From: Paenibacillus xylanexedens
GTDB taxonomy: Bacteria > Bacillota > Bacilli > Paenibacillales > Paenibacillaceae
DNA length: 64,000 nt
Assembly: GCF_007680605.1 (NCBI RefSeq)
Contig: NZ_VEIO01000001.1
Span: 1,488,001-1,552,000 of the forward strand
Direction: 5' to 3'
Below are positions 52,666 to 61,745 of this stretch, in pieces (the first letter of the stretch is position 1; every line of letters starts with the position of its first letter). A program made the position numbers and the translations under genes. The notes beneath the pieces were generated by a model. The model was not told the DNA's origin, did no database searches, and worked only from the letters and a program-made list of their open reading frames with translations.

Positions 52666-54486
52666 ATGAAGAAAGTCTTTCAGGCGCTGTTTGCATCGAG
52701 ACAACTGAGAACGCAGCTTATTCTTTATATTATGATCATTAGCCTCGCCGTCATGGCGGGGGCTTCTTATTTTATTTATTCATTTATGCAAAATATGGTC
52801 AAGATTCAGAATGAACGACTACTGTACCAGCAATTCCAGCAGCTGGATCACAACATCGGCGGATTGGTCAAAGAGATCGATCGGTTATCGATGCTGTTTC
52901 TGCGTGATGATCACATTCAACGATTTTTGTATAAAATTTCGGAGAAAACGGAAGAAGAATTTCTGGAATCCAAAAATGATGTACAGCGAGTCATCGCGGA
53001 TTTTATTGATAACTACAATTATATCGATTCCATCTATATTACGGCAAACAATCTGGGTGCTGTAGGCGGAAGTCAGAAGCGGACTCTTGTCTATGATCGG
53101 GAGGCATGGCAGCAAAGCTTTTTCACCTCTGAGCCTTTCCATCAGACCATTGAACGGTATCCTCGTCTGATCATTCATTCCGGAATCAAAAAATCATTCT
53201 ACAACCCATATCTGACAGGTAAAGATGACGGCTATTTAATCAGTCTGATGCGGGGTACACGAGCGATTTATGATCCGAATACAAGCGCCACTTTAATTTT
53301 TAATATCGATGAACGTTATCTTTCTTCGATCTATTCTACCGCACTGAACCGGGAAGAAGGCGACATGTATATCGCGAGCGCTGACGGAACGGTTATATCA
53401 GCCAGTGAGGAGGGTCGGGTGGGAACCCCCAGCCACTTCAAGCCAGGTGAGGACCTTGAGAACGGCGCTTACGGAAGTCTGGATGATGAAAAGGCAGGAC
53501 GCAACATGCAGGTGGTTTATTATAAACTCCATAATGGTGGCTGGTTTCTGCTGAAAGAGATTCCGCTCAGTCAGTATGCAGACCAGATTCTTGGCGTTCA
53601 ACGTATGCTTATATTGGTGTTCACCATAAGTGTGCTGGCGATCTTTATCGCTTCCTACTTCTGGTTGCGCAAAATAATTAAACCACTGAACCAATTATCG
53701 GGCAAAATGAAGGACATGAGTCGCGGTGAACTCGGCGTTACCGTTGATCATGTACCGAATAACGAGCTCGGCACGGTGATCCGCCGCTTTAATGAAATGT
53801 CGCTGAGTATGGTGGAGCTCGTGGAGAAAAATAATGAAATCCAAGAGAAGAAAAGGGAACTGGAGCTGGAGGCTTTGCAATACCAGATCAATCCACATTT
53901 CCTTTACAATACATTGAACATGATTCGTTGGATGGCTGTCATTGTCAAGGCAGACAACATCGTGAATACGATTGTTGCGTTGGGAAATATTTTGCGTCCC
54001 GTGTTCTCTAGTAAAGATTCGATGTGTACGCTGCGTGATGAACTGTCGTATGTGGACAACTATCTGAAGATCATTAACATGCGATTTAACAATAACATTA
54101 CGTTCACCATGGACGTACAGGAACAATGGATGGATTGTCAGGTTCCACGCTTTATTTTACAGCCGTTGTTGGAGAACTCGATTGCATCTGGCAGACAGAG
54201 CGAGGACTTTGCCATCCAAATTCGGATCGAGGCCACCGGGGATGAGAATCAACTAATGTTGAGCGTTGCCGATTCCGGGGTAGGCATGGACACGGGGATG
54301 CTGGAAGCTTTAAATGAAAAGTTAGCGAGGGGAGAATCACCCAAGTCTACGGCTGGAGGCAGCGGTATTGGCCTGAACAACGTCAATAAACGGATTCGTT
54401 TATATTATGGGGCTGAATATGGCATTCAATTTGTTCCAACTGATCAGGGCGCGAAAGTTATAATTACTTTGCCAGCACGTCGATAA
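52666..54486 (+). CDS. Sensor histidine kinase, YesM type
   Basis: A 606-residue kinase with a first membrane segment about 17-40, an extracellular sensing region about 42-320, a second membrane segment about 325-345, a HAMP linker, NPHFLYN with His411 and an ATPase region with LQPLLENSI, VADSGVGM and a glycine-rich GGSGIGLNN. The N-box lacks the His of the usual ENAIxHG. The ATG at 52666 follows AAGAGGGTGC, one base past the regulator stop. The frame is open 200 bases further up only as a shadow of the regulator gene. It is followed by a strong terminator. Confidence 0.9.
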   Translation: MKKVFQALFASRQLRTQLILYIMIISLAVMAGASYFIYSFMQNMVKIQNERLLYQQFQQLDHNIGGLVKEIDRLSMLFLRDDHIQRFLYKISEKTEEEFLESKNDVQRVIADFIDNYNYIDSIYITANNLGAVGGSQKRTLVYDREAWQQSFFTSEPFHQTIERYPRLIIHSGIKKSFYNPYLTGKDDGYLISLMRGTRAIYDPNTSATLIFNIDERYLSSIYSTALNREEGDMYIASADGTVISASEEGRVGTPSHFKPGEDLENGAYGSLDDEKAGRNMQVVYYKLHNGGWFLLKEIPLSQYADQILGVQRMLILVFTISVLAIFIASYFWLRKIIKPLNQLSGKMKDMSRGELGVTVDHVPNNELGTVIRRFNEMSLSMVELVEKNNEIQEKKRELELEALQYQINPHFLYNTLNMIRWMAVIVKADNIVNTIVALGNILRPVFSSKDSMCTLRDELSYVDNYLKIINMRFNNNITFTMDVQEQWMDCQVPRFILQPLLENSIASGRQSEDFAIQIRIEATGDENQLMLSVADSGVGMDTGMLEALNEKLARGESPKSTAGGSGIGLNNVNKRIRLYYGAEYGIQFVPTDQGAKVIITLPARR

Positions 54487-54558
54487 AAAGTGTTACTTAT
54501 TCAATGGAGCTATAGGATAATTGAACTGAAATAAGGTAGCTTCTTAGCTTCTCCATAG

Positions 54559-54605
54559 AAGCTCTCATGTTTTCGCCCGAAAGGCGAACCATGAGAGCTT
54601 TTTTT
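54559..54605 (+). terminator. Strong Rho-independent terminator
   Basis: AAGCTCTCATG (54559-54569) pairs with CATGAGAGCTT (54590-54600), with an inner TTCGCC/GGCGAA stem and a following T run. It separates the kinase from the permease operon, which therefore needs its own promoter. Confidence 0.9.
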
Positions 54606-54719
54606 CAATTATAGTTGTCTGATTTGTTCAAGAAACATCTTAAGATCGTTCAAGTTGACTTGAGAGACGGTAATATTTTTTTCAAGCAGATCGGGGGAAG
54701 TTTCATTCAAGCGCCTTTA

Positions 54720-54733
54720 AGAAAGCGCTATCA
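54720..54733. promoter_or_regulatory. Putative cre (CcpA) site
   Basis: AGAAAGCGCTATCA has one mismatch to TGWAARCGYTWNCA. It lies 46 bases before the permease start at 54780, and the sequence almost equals the site at 23991 upstream of another permease. Confidence 0.55.
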
Positions 54734-54779
54734 TATGAATAAGCCAAAACGAAAGCACACGCACAAAGGAGAAATTCAT

Positions 54780-55721
54780 ATGCAACGAACCGAAACGCTG
54801 AAAAGTTCTGTTACCAAAAAAGCCGGCAAGCTAAATCGTAAAGACGGCATTCATCTGTTGTTGCTAGCGGCACCCTTTGTCCTGTTTACACTAGCGTTCA
54901 GTTATGTACCGTTATTCGGATGGGTTTATGCATTCTTCGACTATAAACCGGGCATTCCATTGCAACACACCCCGTTTCTAGGGCTGGAAAACTTCCGGAA
55001 CATGTTTGATGATCCGCGAATGGGTCCTGTACTCGCGAACACGCTAGCCCTTAGCGTACTGTCCATCGCAACAGCACCAGTGCCGATGCTTCTCGCCATT
55101 TTAATATCGGAGGTTCGCGCAGGCTGGTTCAAAAGGCTGGTACAGACGGTGTCCACATTGCCGAACTACATCAGCTGGATCATCGTGTTTTCACTGGCCT
55201 TCAGCATGTTCAGCACGGAGGGGGCAGTCAATTCCATTATGATGAAAACAGGCATCGGCAATCCGCCCGTGGATATCCTCGGAAATTATGACCGGGTATG
55301 GACGGTGCAGACCTTGCTGTTACTGTGGAAATCCGCAGGATGGAGTGCCATCATCTATCTGGCAGCCATCGTGGGCATAGACAGCGAGCAATACGATGCA
55401 GCGAAGGTGGATGGCGCCGGGCGTATGCGTACCATCTGGCATATTACACTGCCCAGCATCATGCCAACGTTTATCGTGCTTCTGTTGCTCTCGGTCAGTA
55501 ACCTGCTCTCGGCAGGATTCGAACAATATCTTGTATTCAGTAACGTTATGATCGCGGATCGGATTGAGGTACTTGACCTGTATGTGTACCGTCTTGGTCT
55601 TGTGACCGGAGATTACTCGTACTCCACAGCTGTGGGGATTTTCAAAACGGTAATCAGTGTTCTGCTGCTGTTCAGTGTTAACATTTTATCCAAGAAAGTA
55701 CGCGGTCAAGGCATCGTCTGA
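54780..55721 (+). CDS. ABC importer permease, LplB-like
   Basis: A 313-residue permease. A short basic cytoplasmic N-terminus (KSSVTKKAGKLNRKDG) precedes six membrane segments, and the EAA loop reads QYDAAKVDGAGRMRTIWHITLP, with DAA for EAA. The ATG at 54780 is supported by AAAGGAG; the frame is open to 54615, but that part has no ribosome binding site and contains the cre-like site. It is followed 26 bases later by its partner. The upstream two-component pair and the binding protein at 56758 complete the system. Confidence 0.92.
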   Translation: MQRTETLKSSVTKKAGKLNRKDGIHLLLLAAPFVLFTLAFSYVPLFGWVYAFFDYKPGIPLQHTPFLGLENFRNMFDDPRMGPVLANTLALSVLSIATAPVPMLLAILISEVRAGWFKRLVQTVSTLPNYISWIIVFSLAFSMFSTEGAVNSIMMKTGIGNPPVDILGNYDRVWTVQTLLLLWKSAGWSAIIYLAAIVGIDSEQYDAAKVDGAGRMRTIWHITLPSIMPTFIVLLLLSVSNLLSAGFEQYLVFSNVMIADRIEVLDLYVYRLGLVTGDYSYSTAVGIFKTVISVLLLFSVNILSKKVRGQGIV

Positions 55722-55747
55722 CTCGCAGGGAAAGGAGCAAAACCGAT

Positions 55748-56668
55748 ATGCGCACACAACCCGCAGGACAGACGCTTCGTCCCGTCCGCCATACCGATTG
55801 GAAAGACCTGACGTTCACACTGTTTAACTACATCGTGCTGTCACTTTTGGTCATCATCACGATTTACCCGTTCTATTACATTTTCATCTATTCCATCAGT
55901 GATCCGATTGAGGTTCAGAAGGGGGTATATTTCTGGCCAGCCGGATTCTCTCTTGAAGCCTATAAAGCAACGGTGCAATTGCCCGGGATTATTGATGCTG
56001 CACTGGTCAGTGTCTCCAGAACGGTGCTAGGTACATTGATTACCGTATTCAGCTGTTCGTTCTTCGCCTATCTGATCACCAAAGAAGAGATGCCGTATCG
56101 TAAAATCATTTACCGTTTTGTCCTCATTACCATGTATTTTAACGCTGGTTTTATCCCGTGGTATCTAACGATGAAAGCATATGGCCTACAAAATAATTTT
56201 CTGCTATACATCATCCCTAGTGCGATGTCTGGCTTTAACATTATTTTGATCAAAACGTTCATTGAACAGCTTCCTGCCTCTCTTGAGGAATCAGCGAAGA
56301 TTGACGGAGCAGGATATTTCCGGATCTATCGCAGTATTATTTTCCCGCTCTCAATGCCGATCATTGCCACCATTGCCGTGTTCTCTGCCGTAGGTCAATG
56401 GAATACCTGGTTTGATAACTTTTTCCTGGTCGAAAACCCGAAGCTGCAAACATTGCAACTGGTGCTCTATAATTTCCTGAACCAATCCAGTAACCTGTCC
56501 AACATGTCAACAGAGGAATTAACCCGGGGAGATGTAGTTCGAACACTCACACCTCAGTCTATCCGCATGACAATCACGATGCTGGTTACCTTGCCGATTG
56601 TTCTTGTGTATCCGATGCTGCAGCGGTACTTCGTGAAAGGAATCATGATGGGTGCCGTTAAGGGATAA
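55748..56668 (+). CDS. ABC importer permease, LplC-like
   Basis: A 306-residue permease with six membrane segments and EAA loop LEESAKIDGAGYFRIYRSIIFP, ending LQRYFVKGIMMGAVKG. The ATG at 55748 follows GGGAAAGGAG. It forms the membrane core with the preceding permease and is followed by the binding-protein gene. Confidence 0.92.
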   Translation: MRTQPAGQTLRPVRHTDWKDLTFTLFNYIVLSLLVIITIYPFYYIFIYSISDPIEVQKGVYFWPAGFSLEAYKATVQLPGIIDAALVSVSRTVLGTLITVFSCSFFAYLITKEEMPYRKIIYRFVLITMYFNAGFIPWYLTMKAYGLQNNFLLYIIPSAMSGFNIILIKTFIEQLPASLEESAKIDGAGYFRIYRSIIFPLSMPIIATIAVFSAVGQWNTWFDNFFLVENPKLQTLQLVLYNFLNQSSNLSNMSTEELTRGDVVRTLTPQSIRMTITMLVTLPIVLVYPMLQRYFVKGIMMGAVKG

Positions 56669-56757
56669 GGCTTGTTGGCTAAAAAGTGTTGCAACGAGAT
56701 TGGATTATCCGGCATAATGCCGATAATTATAGAAGAAAAAAACAGGAGGGTTATGAC

Positions 56758-58500
56758 ATGAGAACTAAAAAAACGTTCCGCCGAGTAATGGCCTTGCTCA
56801 TGATGACGTCTTTGCTGCTTGCAGCCTGTACGAGTGGAGGAACAGGCCAGACTGGTACTGGCGAATCCGGTACACCAGACAGTGGTTCTAACCAAGATCT
56901 TGTTACGTTGCGTGTGCTAATTATGGAGACCGGCTCCAAATGGAATACACAGCAAAACAACGAGGTCGCTCAGGCCATTGCCGAAAAAATCGGGGTCAAG
57001 ATTGAATACGTTGAAGCAGACGAAAACAAATTCAATGTATTGCTTGCCGGCGGTGATCTGCCCGACCTGGTTCGCACAAATGTAAATAAATATCAGAAGC
57101 AATTAATTGAAGGGGATCTGATTGTTCCACTTGACGATATGCTCGCCAAATCCGGCAAGGATATAACAGCCAACATTCCTACCGTTGTAGACTACAGCAA
57201 AAAGAACTGGAGCAACGGCACGGGTAAATTGTATTTCCTGCCGCCGCAAGTACAATCCAAACCGGGGACATCCATTGCACCGATCACCATTGGCCCAACG
57301 ATTCGCTGGGACTGGTACAAAGAAATTGGCACCCCTGAAATTGCAACGATGGATGATTTGCTCGACGTTGTTGCCCAAATCGTAGAGAAACACCCGCAGA
57401 CGGAAGACGGAAAGAAAGTTTATGGCGTGTCCATGTGGCAGGATTGGGGACTGTGGCCTTATACGATTCCGCCAATCATCTTCAATGAAAGTGTGAGTGC
57501 TACAAGTGACCTGACGGCATCCAAAGTTGGCGGCAGCGAGTTTATCAGCAATCTGACCGATGAATCCTCCAACTTCTGGACAGCACTTGATTTCTACAAT
57601 AAAGCGCAGCGTAGAGGATTGCTTGATCCCGATTCCCTGACGATGAAAAACAATGATTACATGGCTAAAGCAACAGCAGGACAGATCGTTGTTGGTCCAG
57701 CGACCTGGGCAATGGGTGATTTCAACGCACAGCATGCAAGCGAAGGCAAAGGATATCTCGTTGTACCCGCAGGCAAACTGGCTTGGACAGGTGCAGTGAA
57801 CCCACTCGGCTGGCAGGATAAAGCCTACAGTATCTCCAAAACATCCAAAAATCCTGAAAAAGCGATGGAATTCCTGAATTATATTTACTCTTATGAAGGT
57901 GCACGCACCATGTACAACGGCGTAGAAGGTAAACACTGGAAAGTGGTTGACGGTAAACCGGCACTGACGGACGAAACATTGGCTTTGAAAGCGGCAGGCG
58001 GTGCACCATACGAAGCAACGGGACTTTCACTTGATCGGAATATCATCGGTCTCGGCGGAGATATGGTGAATCCGAATGACAAAATGCCGGTTGACCTCTT
58101 TACCTCCGAGGAGTCCTTGTCAAAAGCAGCTACAACGCTTGAAAAAGACTTCGCTCAGCATTACGGTGCTTCATACTCAGGAGAGGTATTTAAAAAGCTG
58201 ATTGATGAAGGCAAACTGAATACGTTCACTAGCTGGATGAATGGCATGACGGACGAGGAAATCATTAGGCGTAACACCATCCCAGGTGTAACACTGGATG
58301 ACAAACTGAAAAAACAGGAGGCTGAGCTGAAAGAGCTGGCAGCACGCGAGGCAGCCAAGATTATTCTTTCCAAGGATGAGCAAGCCTTTGAAGCAAACAA
58401 ACAGGCTGCACTGGCTGCATTCAAAAAAGCCGGAGCAGACGAATTTACAGCTTGGTATAACAGTGAATACCAACGGCTTCGTCAAGCTCACGGTCTGTAA
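56758..58500 (+). CDS. ABC importer solute-binding lipoprotein
   Basis: A 580-residue binding lipoprotein with Cys24 in LLAAC and a Gly/Thr/Ser-rich tether (25-45). The binding domain begins TLRVLIMETGSKW and includes NVLLAGGDLPDLVR, GVSMWQDWGLWPYT and a basic, Ala-rich helical C-terminus (about 505-580). The ATG at 56758 is set by CAGGAGGG (56743-56750); the frame is open 72 bases further up without a signal. It is the third gene of the importer unit and ends at a strong terminator. The neighbouring GH78 and GH2 genes suggest a rhamnose-containing oligosaccharide, which is inference. Confidence 0.92.
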   Translation: MRTKKTFRRVMALLMMTSLLLAACTSGGTGQTGTGESGTPDSGSNQDLVTLRVLIMETGSKWNTQQNNEVAQAIAEKIGVKIEYVEADENKFNVLLAGGDLPDLVRTNVNKYQKQLIEGDLIVPLDDMLAKSGKDITANIPTVVDYSKKNWSNGTGKLYFLPPQVQSKPGTSIAPITIGPTIRWDWYKEIGTPEIATMDDLLDVVAQIVEKHPQTEDGKKVYGVSMWQDWGLWPYTIPPIIFNESVSATSDLTASKVGGSEFISNLTDESSNFWTALDFYNKAQRRGLLDPDSLTMKNNDYMAKATAGQIVVGPATWAMGDFNAQHASEGKGYLVVPAGKLAWTGAVNPLGWQDKAYSISKTSKNPEKAMEFLNYIYSYEGARTMYNGVEGKHWKVVDGKPALTDETLALKAAGGAPYEATGLSLDRNIIGLGGDMVNPNDKMPVDLFTSEESLSKAATTLEKDFAQHYGASYSGEVFKKLIDEGKLNTFTSWMNGMTDEEIIRRNTIPGVTLDDKLKKQEAELKELAAREAAKIILSKDEQAFEANKQAALAAFKKAGADEFTAWYNSEYQRLRQAHGL

Positions 58501-58531
58501 ACCGACTTGACCGAAAAAGAAAGGGCAAGGG

Positions 58532-58566
58532 AGGAGCTAAAGCGTGATGTTTTAGCTCCTTTTGTT
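58532..58566 (+). terminator. Rho-independent terminator
   Basis: AGGAGCTAAA (58532-58541) pairs with TTTAGCTCCT (58551-58560) with a 9-base loop and a following TTTTGTTTT tract. Confidence 0.8.
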
Positions 58567-58646
58567 TTGCAACATGGAGTGATGGGAATGGAGACGCATA
58601 CGTTTAGCTTCAGCCCAACATTGATGGAACGGGAGTTGATTTAGAT

Positions 58647-61600
58647 ATGGATCAAACGTTGCCAACTGGCGGGAGGGAACTGCCGACGAAAGACGGAACA
58701 AGTGATTTCATCTGGAAAGCGTCATGGATATGGGGAGGCGCTGAGGAATGGCCGCGTAATGAATGGCGCTCTTTTCGAAAACAATTTATGCTGCAGCATT
58801 GGGATTACGAAGGTGCAGAGGTCTCGATTACGGCAGATGCCCGTTATGTTCTGTATGTAAACGGCGTCTTGTGTGGAAGAGGACCTAATCGCTCTTGGCC
58901 ATTTGAACTGAACTTTCATGTGCACGAAGTCGGACATTTACTGCGCCCTGGCAGTAATGTAATTGCTGTTCTGGTGATGAGTTACGGGGTCGCTACGTTC
59001 AACTATCTGCCGGGTAAAGGAGGACTGCTGGCTCAACTGGAGCAGCTCTCTCCGCAGACAGAAGCACTTACCCGGCAGAGGCAGTTGATCGTTGCTACAG
59101 ATGATACTTGGCATACCGCTCCATATGCCGGATACGAGCGAAGGGCTTCACGGATGTCCTGCCAGCTTGGTTTTAGCGAACAGGTGGATGCACGCTACTC
59201 ACAAATAGATTGGATTGGAAAAGAAACAGACATAGATTTTGCCAGGCACGGTTGGACGAACGCCCGGATCATCGCTAGGCCAGGGGATGCCCCTTGGAAG
59301 CAACTGATCCCGAGCGATATTCCTGAATTGACAGACCAAGAGGTTTGGCCGGTCCGGGTCGAGTCTTTAAAAGAGGTATCTCTCGTCTCGTGGACCCATG
59401 TGCTGGATGTACGTGAAGCGATGGAGCCAGGCAGCAAAATGCATGCCAACCCGGTATCCTTTGCCGGATATGCGGCAGCAGTTATCCGTGCAAGCAGTGA
59501 AGCTGAGGCGGTGATCGGATTTTTCAGCGCTTTCCATGCGCTTCGCGGCATCACCCTCAACGGAACCTATTACACCGCTGAAGCGATGGAAGGGGAACGA
59601 CCACGCCGGCTGCAGCGGGTCAGTCTACAGCCCGGAGACAATCTGTTATTAATTGAACTCGCTGGACCCGATCATGGTGGTGGTCTGCATTTTGGCATCG
59701 ACTGTGACGTTTCATTTACGGTTGTTTCGCCGTTTATAGATGAAGAAACGGCAGGCGAATCACCATTTATGCTGATCGGCCCGTTCGCGGCACTGGTGCA
59801 TGTTGATCATCAGCCGAGTTCAGACCCACTGCGTGCATATCAAGGCTTTGGCGGCAATCAGCCCTTGGATGGGAATGCTTTTCAGGACGCAGATGTGTAT
59901 GAACAATGTCGAAAAATCGCTTCGGCTTCAGAATTGATTGTTTACCGAAAATGGATGCGGGCTTTTCCTGCCATGTTAAGCTCTGATGCTTCAATCTTTA
60001 CCTATAGTATATGGAAGCGAAAAGAGCAGAGCCGTGCCGTGCCAGCAGCATTGCAGCAGGTATGCTTTGCCAATCGCAGGCCAGCCATCATACCGGCAAT
60101 GGTTGAAGGTCAAGGCCTTGAGCTGATTCTGGACTTTGGACGTGAATGGTCTGGTTATCTGCGATTTGAAGTTGAGGCACCGGAAGGTACGGTCATTGAT
60201 GCCTATGGATTCGAATACATGGATGGCGGATGGAGGCAGGATACCTTTGGCGTAGATAATACACTACGTTATGTATGCCTTGAAGGCAGACAAAGCTATG
60301 AATCTCCTGTGCGGCGTGGAATGCGCTATCTAATGCTTACAATTCACGGGAATGTAGCTCCTATTCGACTGTTTGGTGTGACGCTTGTGCAGAGCAATTA
60401 TCCAGTGGCAGAGATCGGCCGCTTCCATTGCTCAGACCCACTCTTGAATGACATCTGGGAGATTAGCAAACATACGACCCGGCTGTGCATGGAAGATACG
60501 TTTGTAGATTGCCCGACCTATGAACAGGTGTTCTGGGTAGGGGACAGCCGTAATGAAGCACTTGTGAACTATTACGTCTTTGGTGCGACGGATATTGTAA
60601 AACATTGTCTTGAGCTAGTGCCCGGATCAGGTCAGCAGACACCCCTTTATGTCGATCAAGTGCCGAGCGGATGGAGCAGTGTCATCCCTAACTGGACTTT
60701 TTTTTGGGTAACTGCCTGTCTTGAATACGCCCGGCATACCGGAAACAGAAACTTCGCATCAACGATCTGGCCGAAGGTTCAATTTACGCTGGATCATTAC
60801 CTTCAATATATAGATGATCATGGATTATTAACCATTCATGCCTGGAACCTGCTCGACTGGGCTCCGATGGAGCAACCCAATGATGGGACAGTTACCCATC
60901 AAAATGCCATTTTTGCACGAACGCTGGCAGATGCAGCACGATTGTCTGAACTCGCAGGGGCCGCAGAGGCAGGCCTGTACTACGAGTCCAGGTCCCATCT
61001 GTTAATTCATGCTATAAACAAGCACCTATGGAGCAGTGAGCGGCAGGCCTTCCTGGACTGTATCCACGCCAACGGTTCTCCCTCCAGCACATTTAGCATG
61101 CAGACCCAGGTGATCGCATTGATTACCGGAGTCGCAACAGATGAGCGCAAGGAGAAGCTGAACGCCTATTTAAAGTCACCGCCTAAAGATTTTGTTGCAA
61201 TCGGCAGTCCGTTCATGACGTTTTTTTATTATGAAGCGCTGATGATGAACGGAGAGATCGATACGATGCTTGAAGATATTCGTGCGAAGTTTGGTGAGAT
61301 GGTGAAGCATGAGGCCACAACCTGCTGGGAGATGTACCCGGGATTTACCGAGAACAGACCTAATCCGAAGGATCTGACACGCAGTCATTGCCATGCCTGG
61401 TCAGCTGCACCGGGATACTTTTTAGGAGCTATGGTACTCGGAGTGCGCCCCACCGCAGACGGTTGGACGAACGTTCGGATTGCGCCCCAACCTGGAGATC
61501 TGCAATGGGCCAAAGGCGCGGTACCCCTTCCGGGGGATGGAAGAATCGATGTGCGCTGGGAGATCAGCAAGGAAGGAGACGAGTCGGTATTTCAGTTAGA

Positions 61601-61682
61601 AGTCGTTGCTCCTAAAGCAATCTCGGTTTCGATGGAAGTACCGGAAGGTTATCGGCCAGTGCTCATCCACAAAACATGTTGA
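58647..61682 (+). CDS. GH78-like alpha-L-rhamnosidase
   Basis: A 1,011-residue enzyme without signal peptide. The N-terminal beta-domain region (about 20-150, with WIWGG and YVNGVLCGRGPNR) and a second beta region (about 230-420) are followed by an (alpha/alpha)6 barrel (about 590-930) and a C-terminal beta domain (about 930-1011). The GH78 signature region DTFVDCPTYEQVFWVGDSRNE lies at about 616-637, with the Asp/Glu residues expected to act in catalysis; the family's usual CPQRDER-type block is altered to CPTYEQV. The only start in the frame is ATG at 58647, after a modest GGGAG. It would remove terminal rhamnose from imported oligosaccharides. A terminator before it shows that it has its own promoter or read-through. 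Confidence 0.85.
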   Translation: MDQTLPTGGRELPTKDGTSDFIWKASWIWGGAEEWPRNEWRSFRKQFMLQHWDYEGAEVSITADARYVLYVNGVLCGRGPNRSWPFELNFHVHEVGHLLRPGSNVIAVLVMSYGVATFNYLPGKGGLLAQLEQLSPQTEALTRQRQLIVATDDTWHTAPYAGYERRASRMSCQLGFSEQVDARYSQIDWIGKETDIDFARHGWTNARIIARPGDAPWKQLIPSDIPELTDQEVWPVRVESLKEVSLVSWTHVLDVREAMEPGSKMHANPVSFAGYAAAVIRASSEAEAVIGFFSAFHALRGITLNGTYYTAEAMEGERPRRLQRVSLQPGDNLLLIELAGPDHGGGLHFGIDCDVSFTVVSPFIDEETAGESPFMLIGPFAALVHVDHQPSSDPLRAYQGFGGNQPLDGNAFQDADVYEQCRKIASASELIVYRKWMRAFPAMLSSDASIFTYSIWKRKEQSRAVPAALQQVCFANRRPAIIPAMVEGQGLELILDFGREWSGYLRFEVEAPEGTVIDAYGFEYMDGGWRQDTFGVDNTLRYVCLEGRQSYESPVRRGMRYLMLTIHGNVAPIRLFGVTLVQSNYPVAEIGRFHCSDPLLNDIWEISKHTTRLCMEDTFVDCPTYEQVFWVGDSRNEALVNYYVFGATDIVKHCLELVPGSGQQTPLYVDQVPSGWSSVIPNWTFFWVTACLEYARHTGNRNFASTIWPKVQFTLDHYLQYIDDHGLLTIHAWNLLDWAPMEQPNDGTVTHQNAIFARTLADAARLSELAGAAEAGLYYESRSHLLIHAINKHLWSSERQAFLDCIHANGSPSSTFSMQTQVIALITGVATDERKEKLNAYLKSPPKDFVAIGSPFMTFFYYEALMMNGEIDTMLEDIRAKFGEMVKHEATTCWEMYPGFTENRPNPKDLTRSHCHAWSAAPGYFLGAMVLGVRPTADGWTNVRIAPQPGDLQWAKGAVPLPGDGRIDVRWEISKEGDESVFQLEVVAPKAISVSMEVPEGYRPVLIHKTC

Positions 61683-61745
61683 ATCAGCGCATACCGAGTA
61701 AACAAAGTTACAAAATTCACAGAGCCTGAATGGAGTGTTAGCACG

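Noticed and set aside
54615..54779. Upstream extension of the permease at 54780
   Set aside because: No ribosome binding site, and it covers the cre-like site; ATG 54780 has AAAGGAG.
56687..56694. GTTGCAAC palindrome before the binding-protein gene at 56758
   Set aside because: Only eight bases, without the rest of the 13-base motif seen at 34741 and 40032; probably chance.
57103..57936. 277-codon antisense ORF opposite the binding protein at 56758
   Set aside because: It is the mirror of a well-supported lipoprotein gene, with a composition typical of shadow frames and no ribosome binding site.
58582..58644. 20-codon ORF (starting MGMETHTFS) before the GH78 gene
   Set aside because: Very short, with only a weak GGAG before it, and no attenuator-like structure around it. 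It may be chance; not annotated as a gene.
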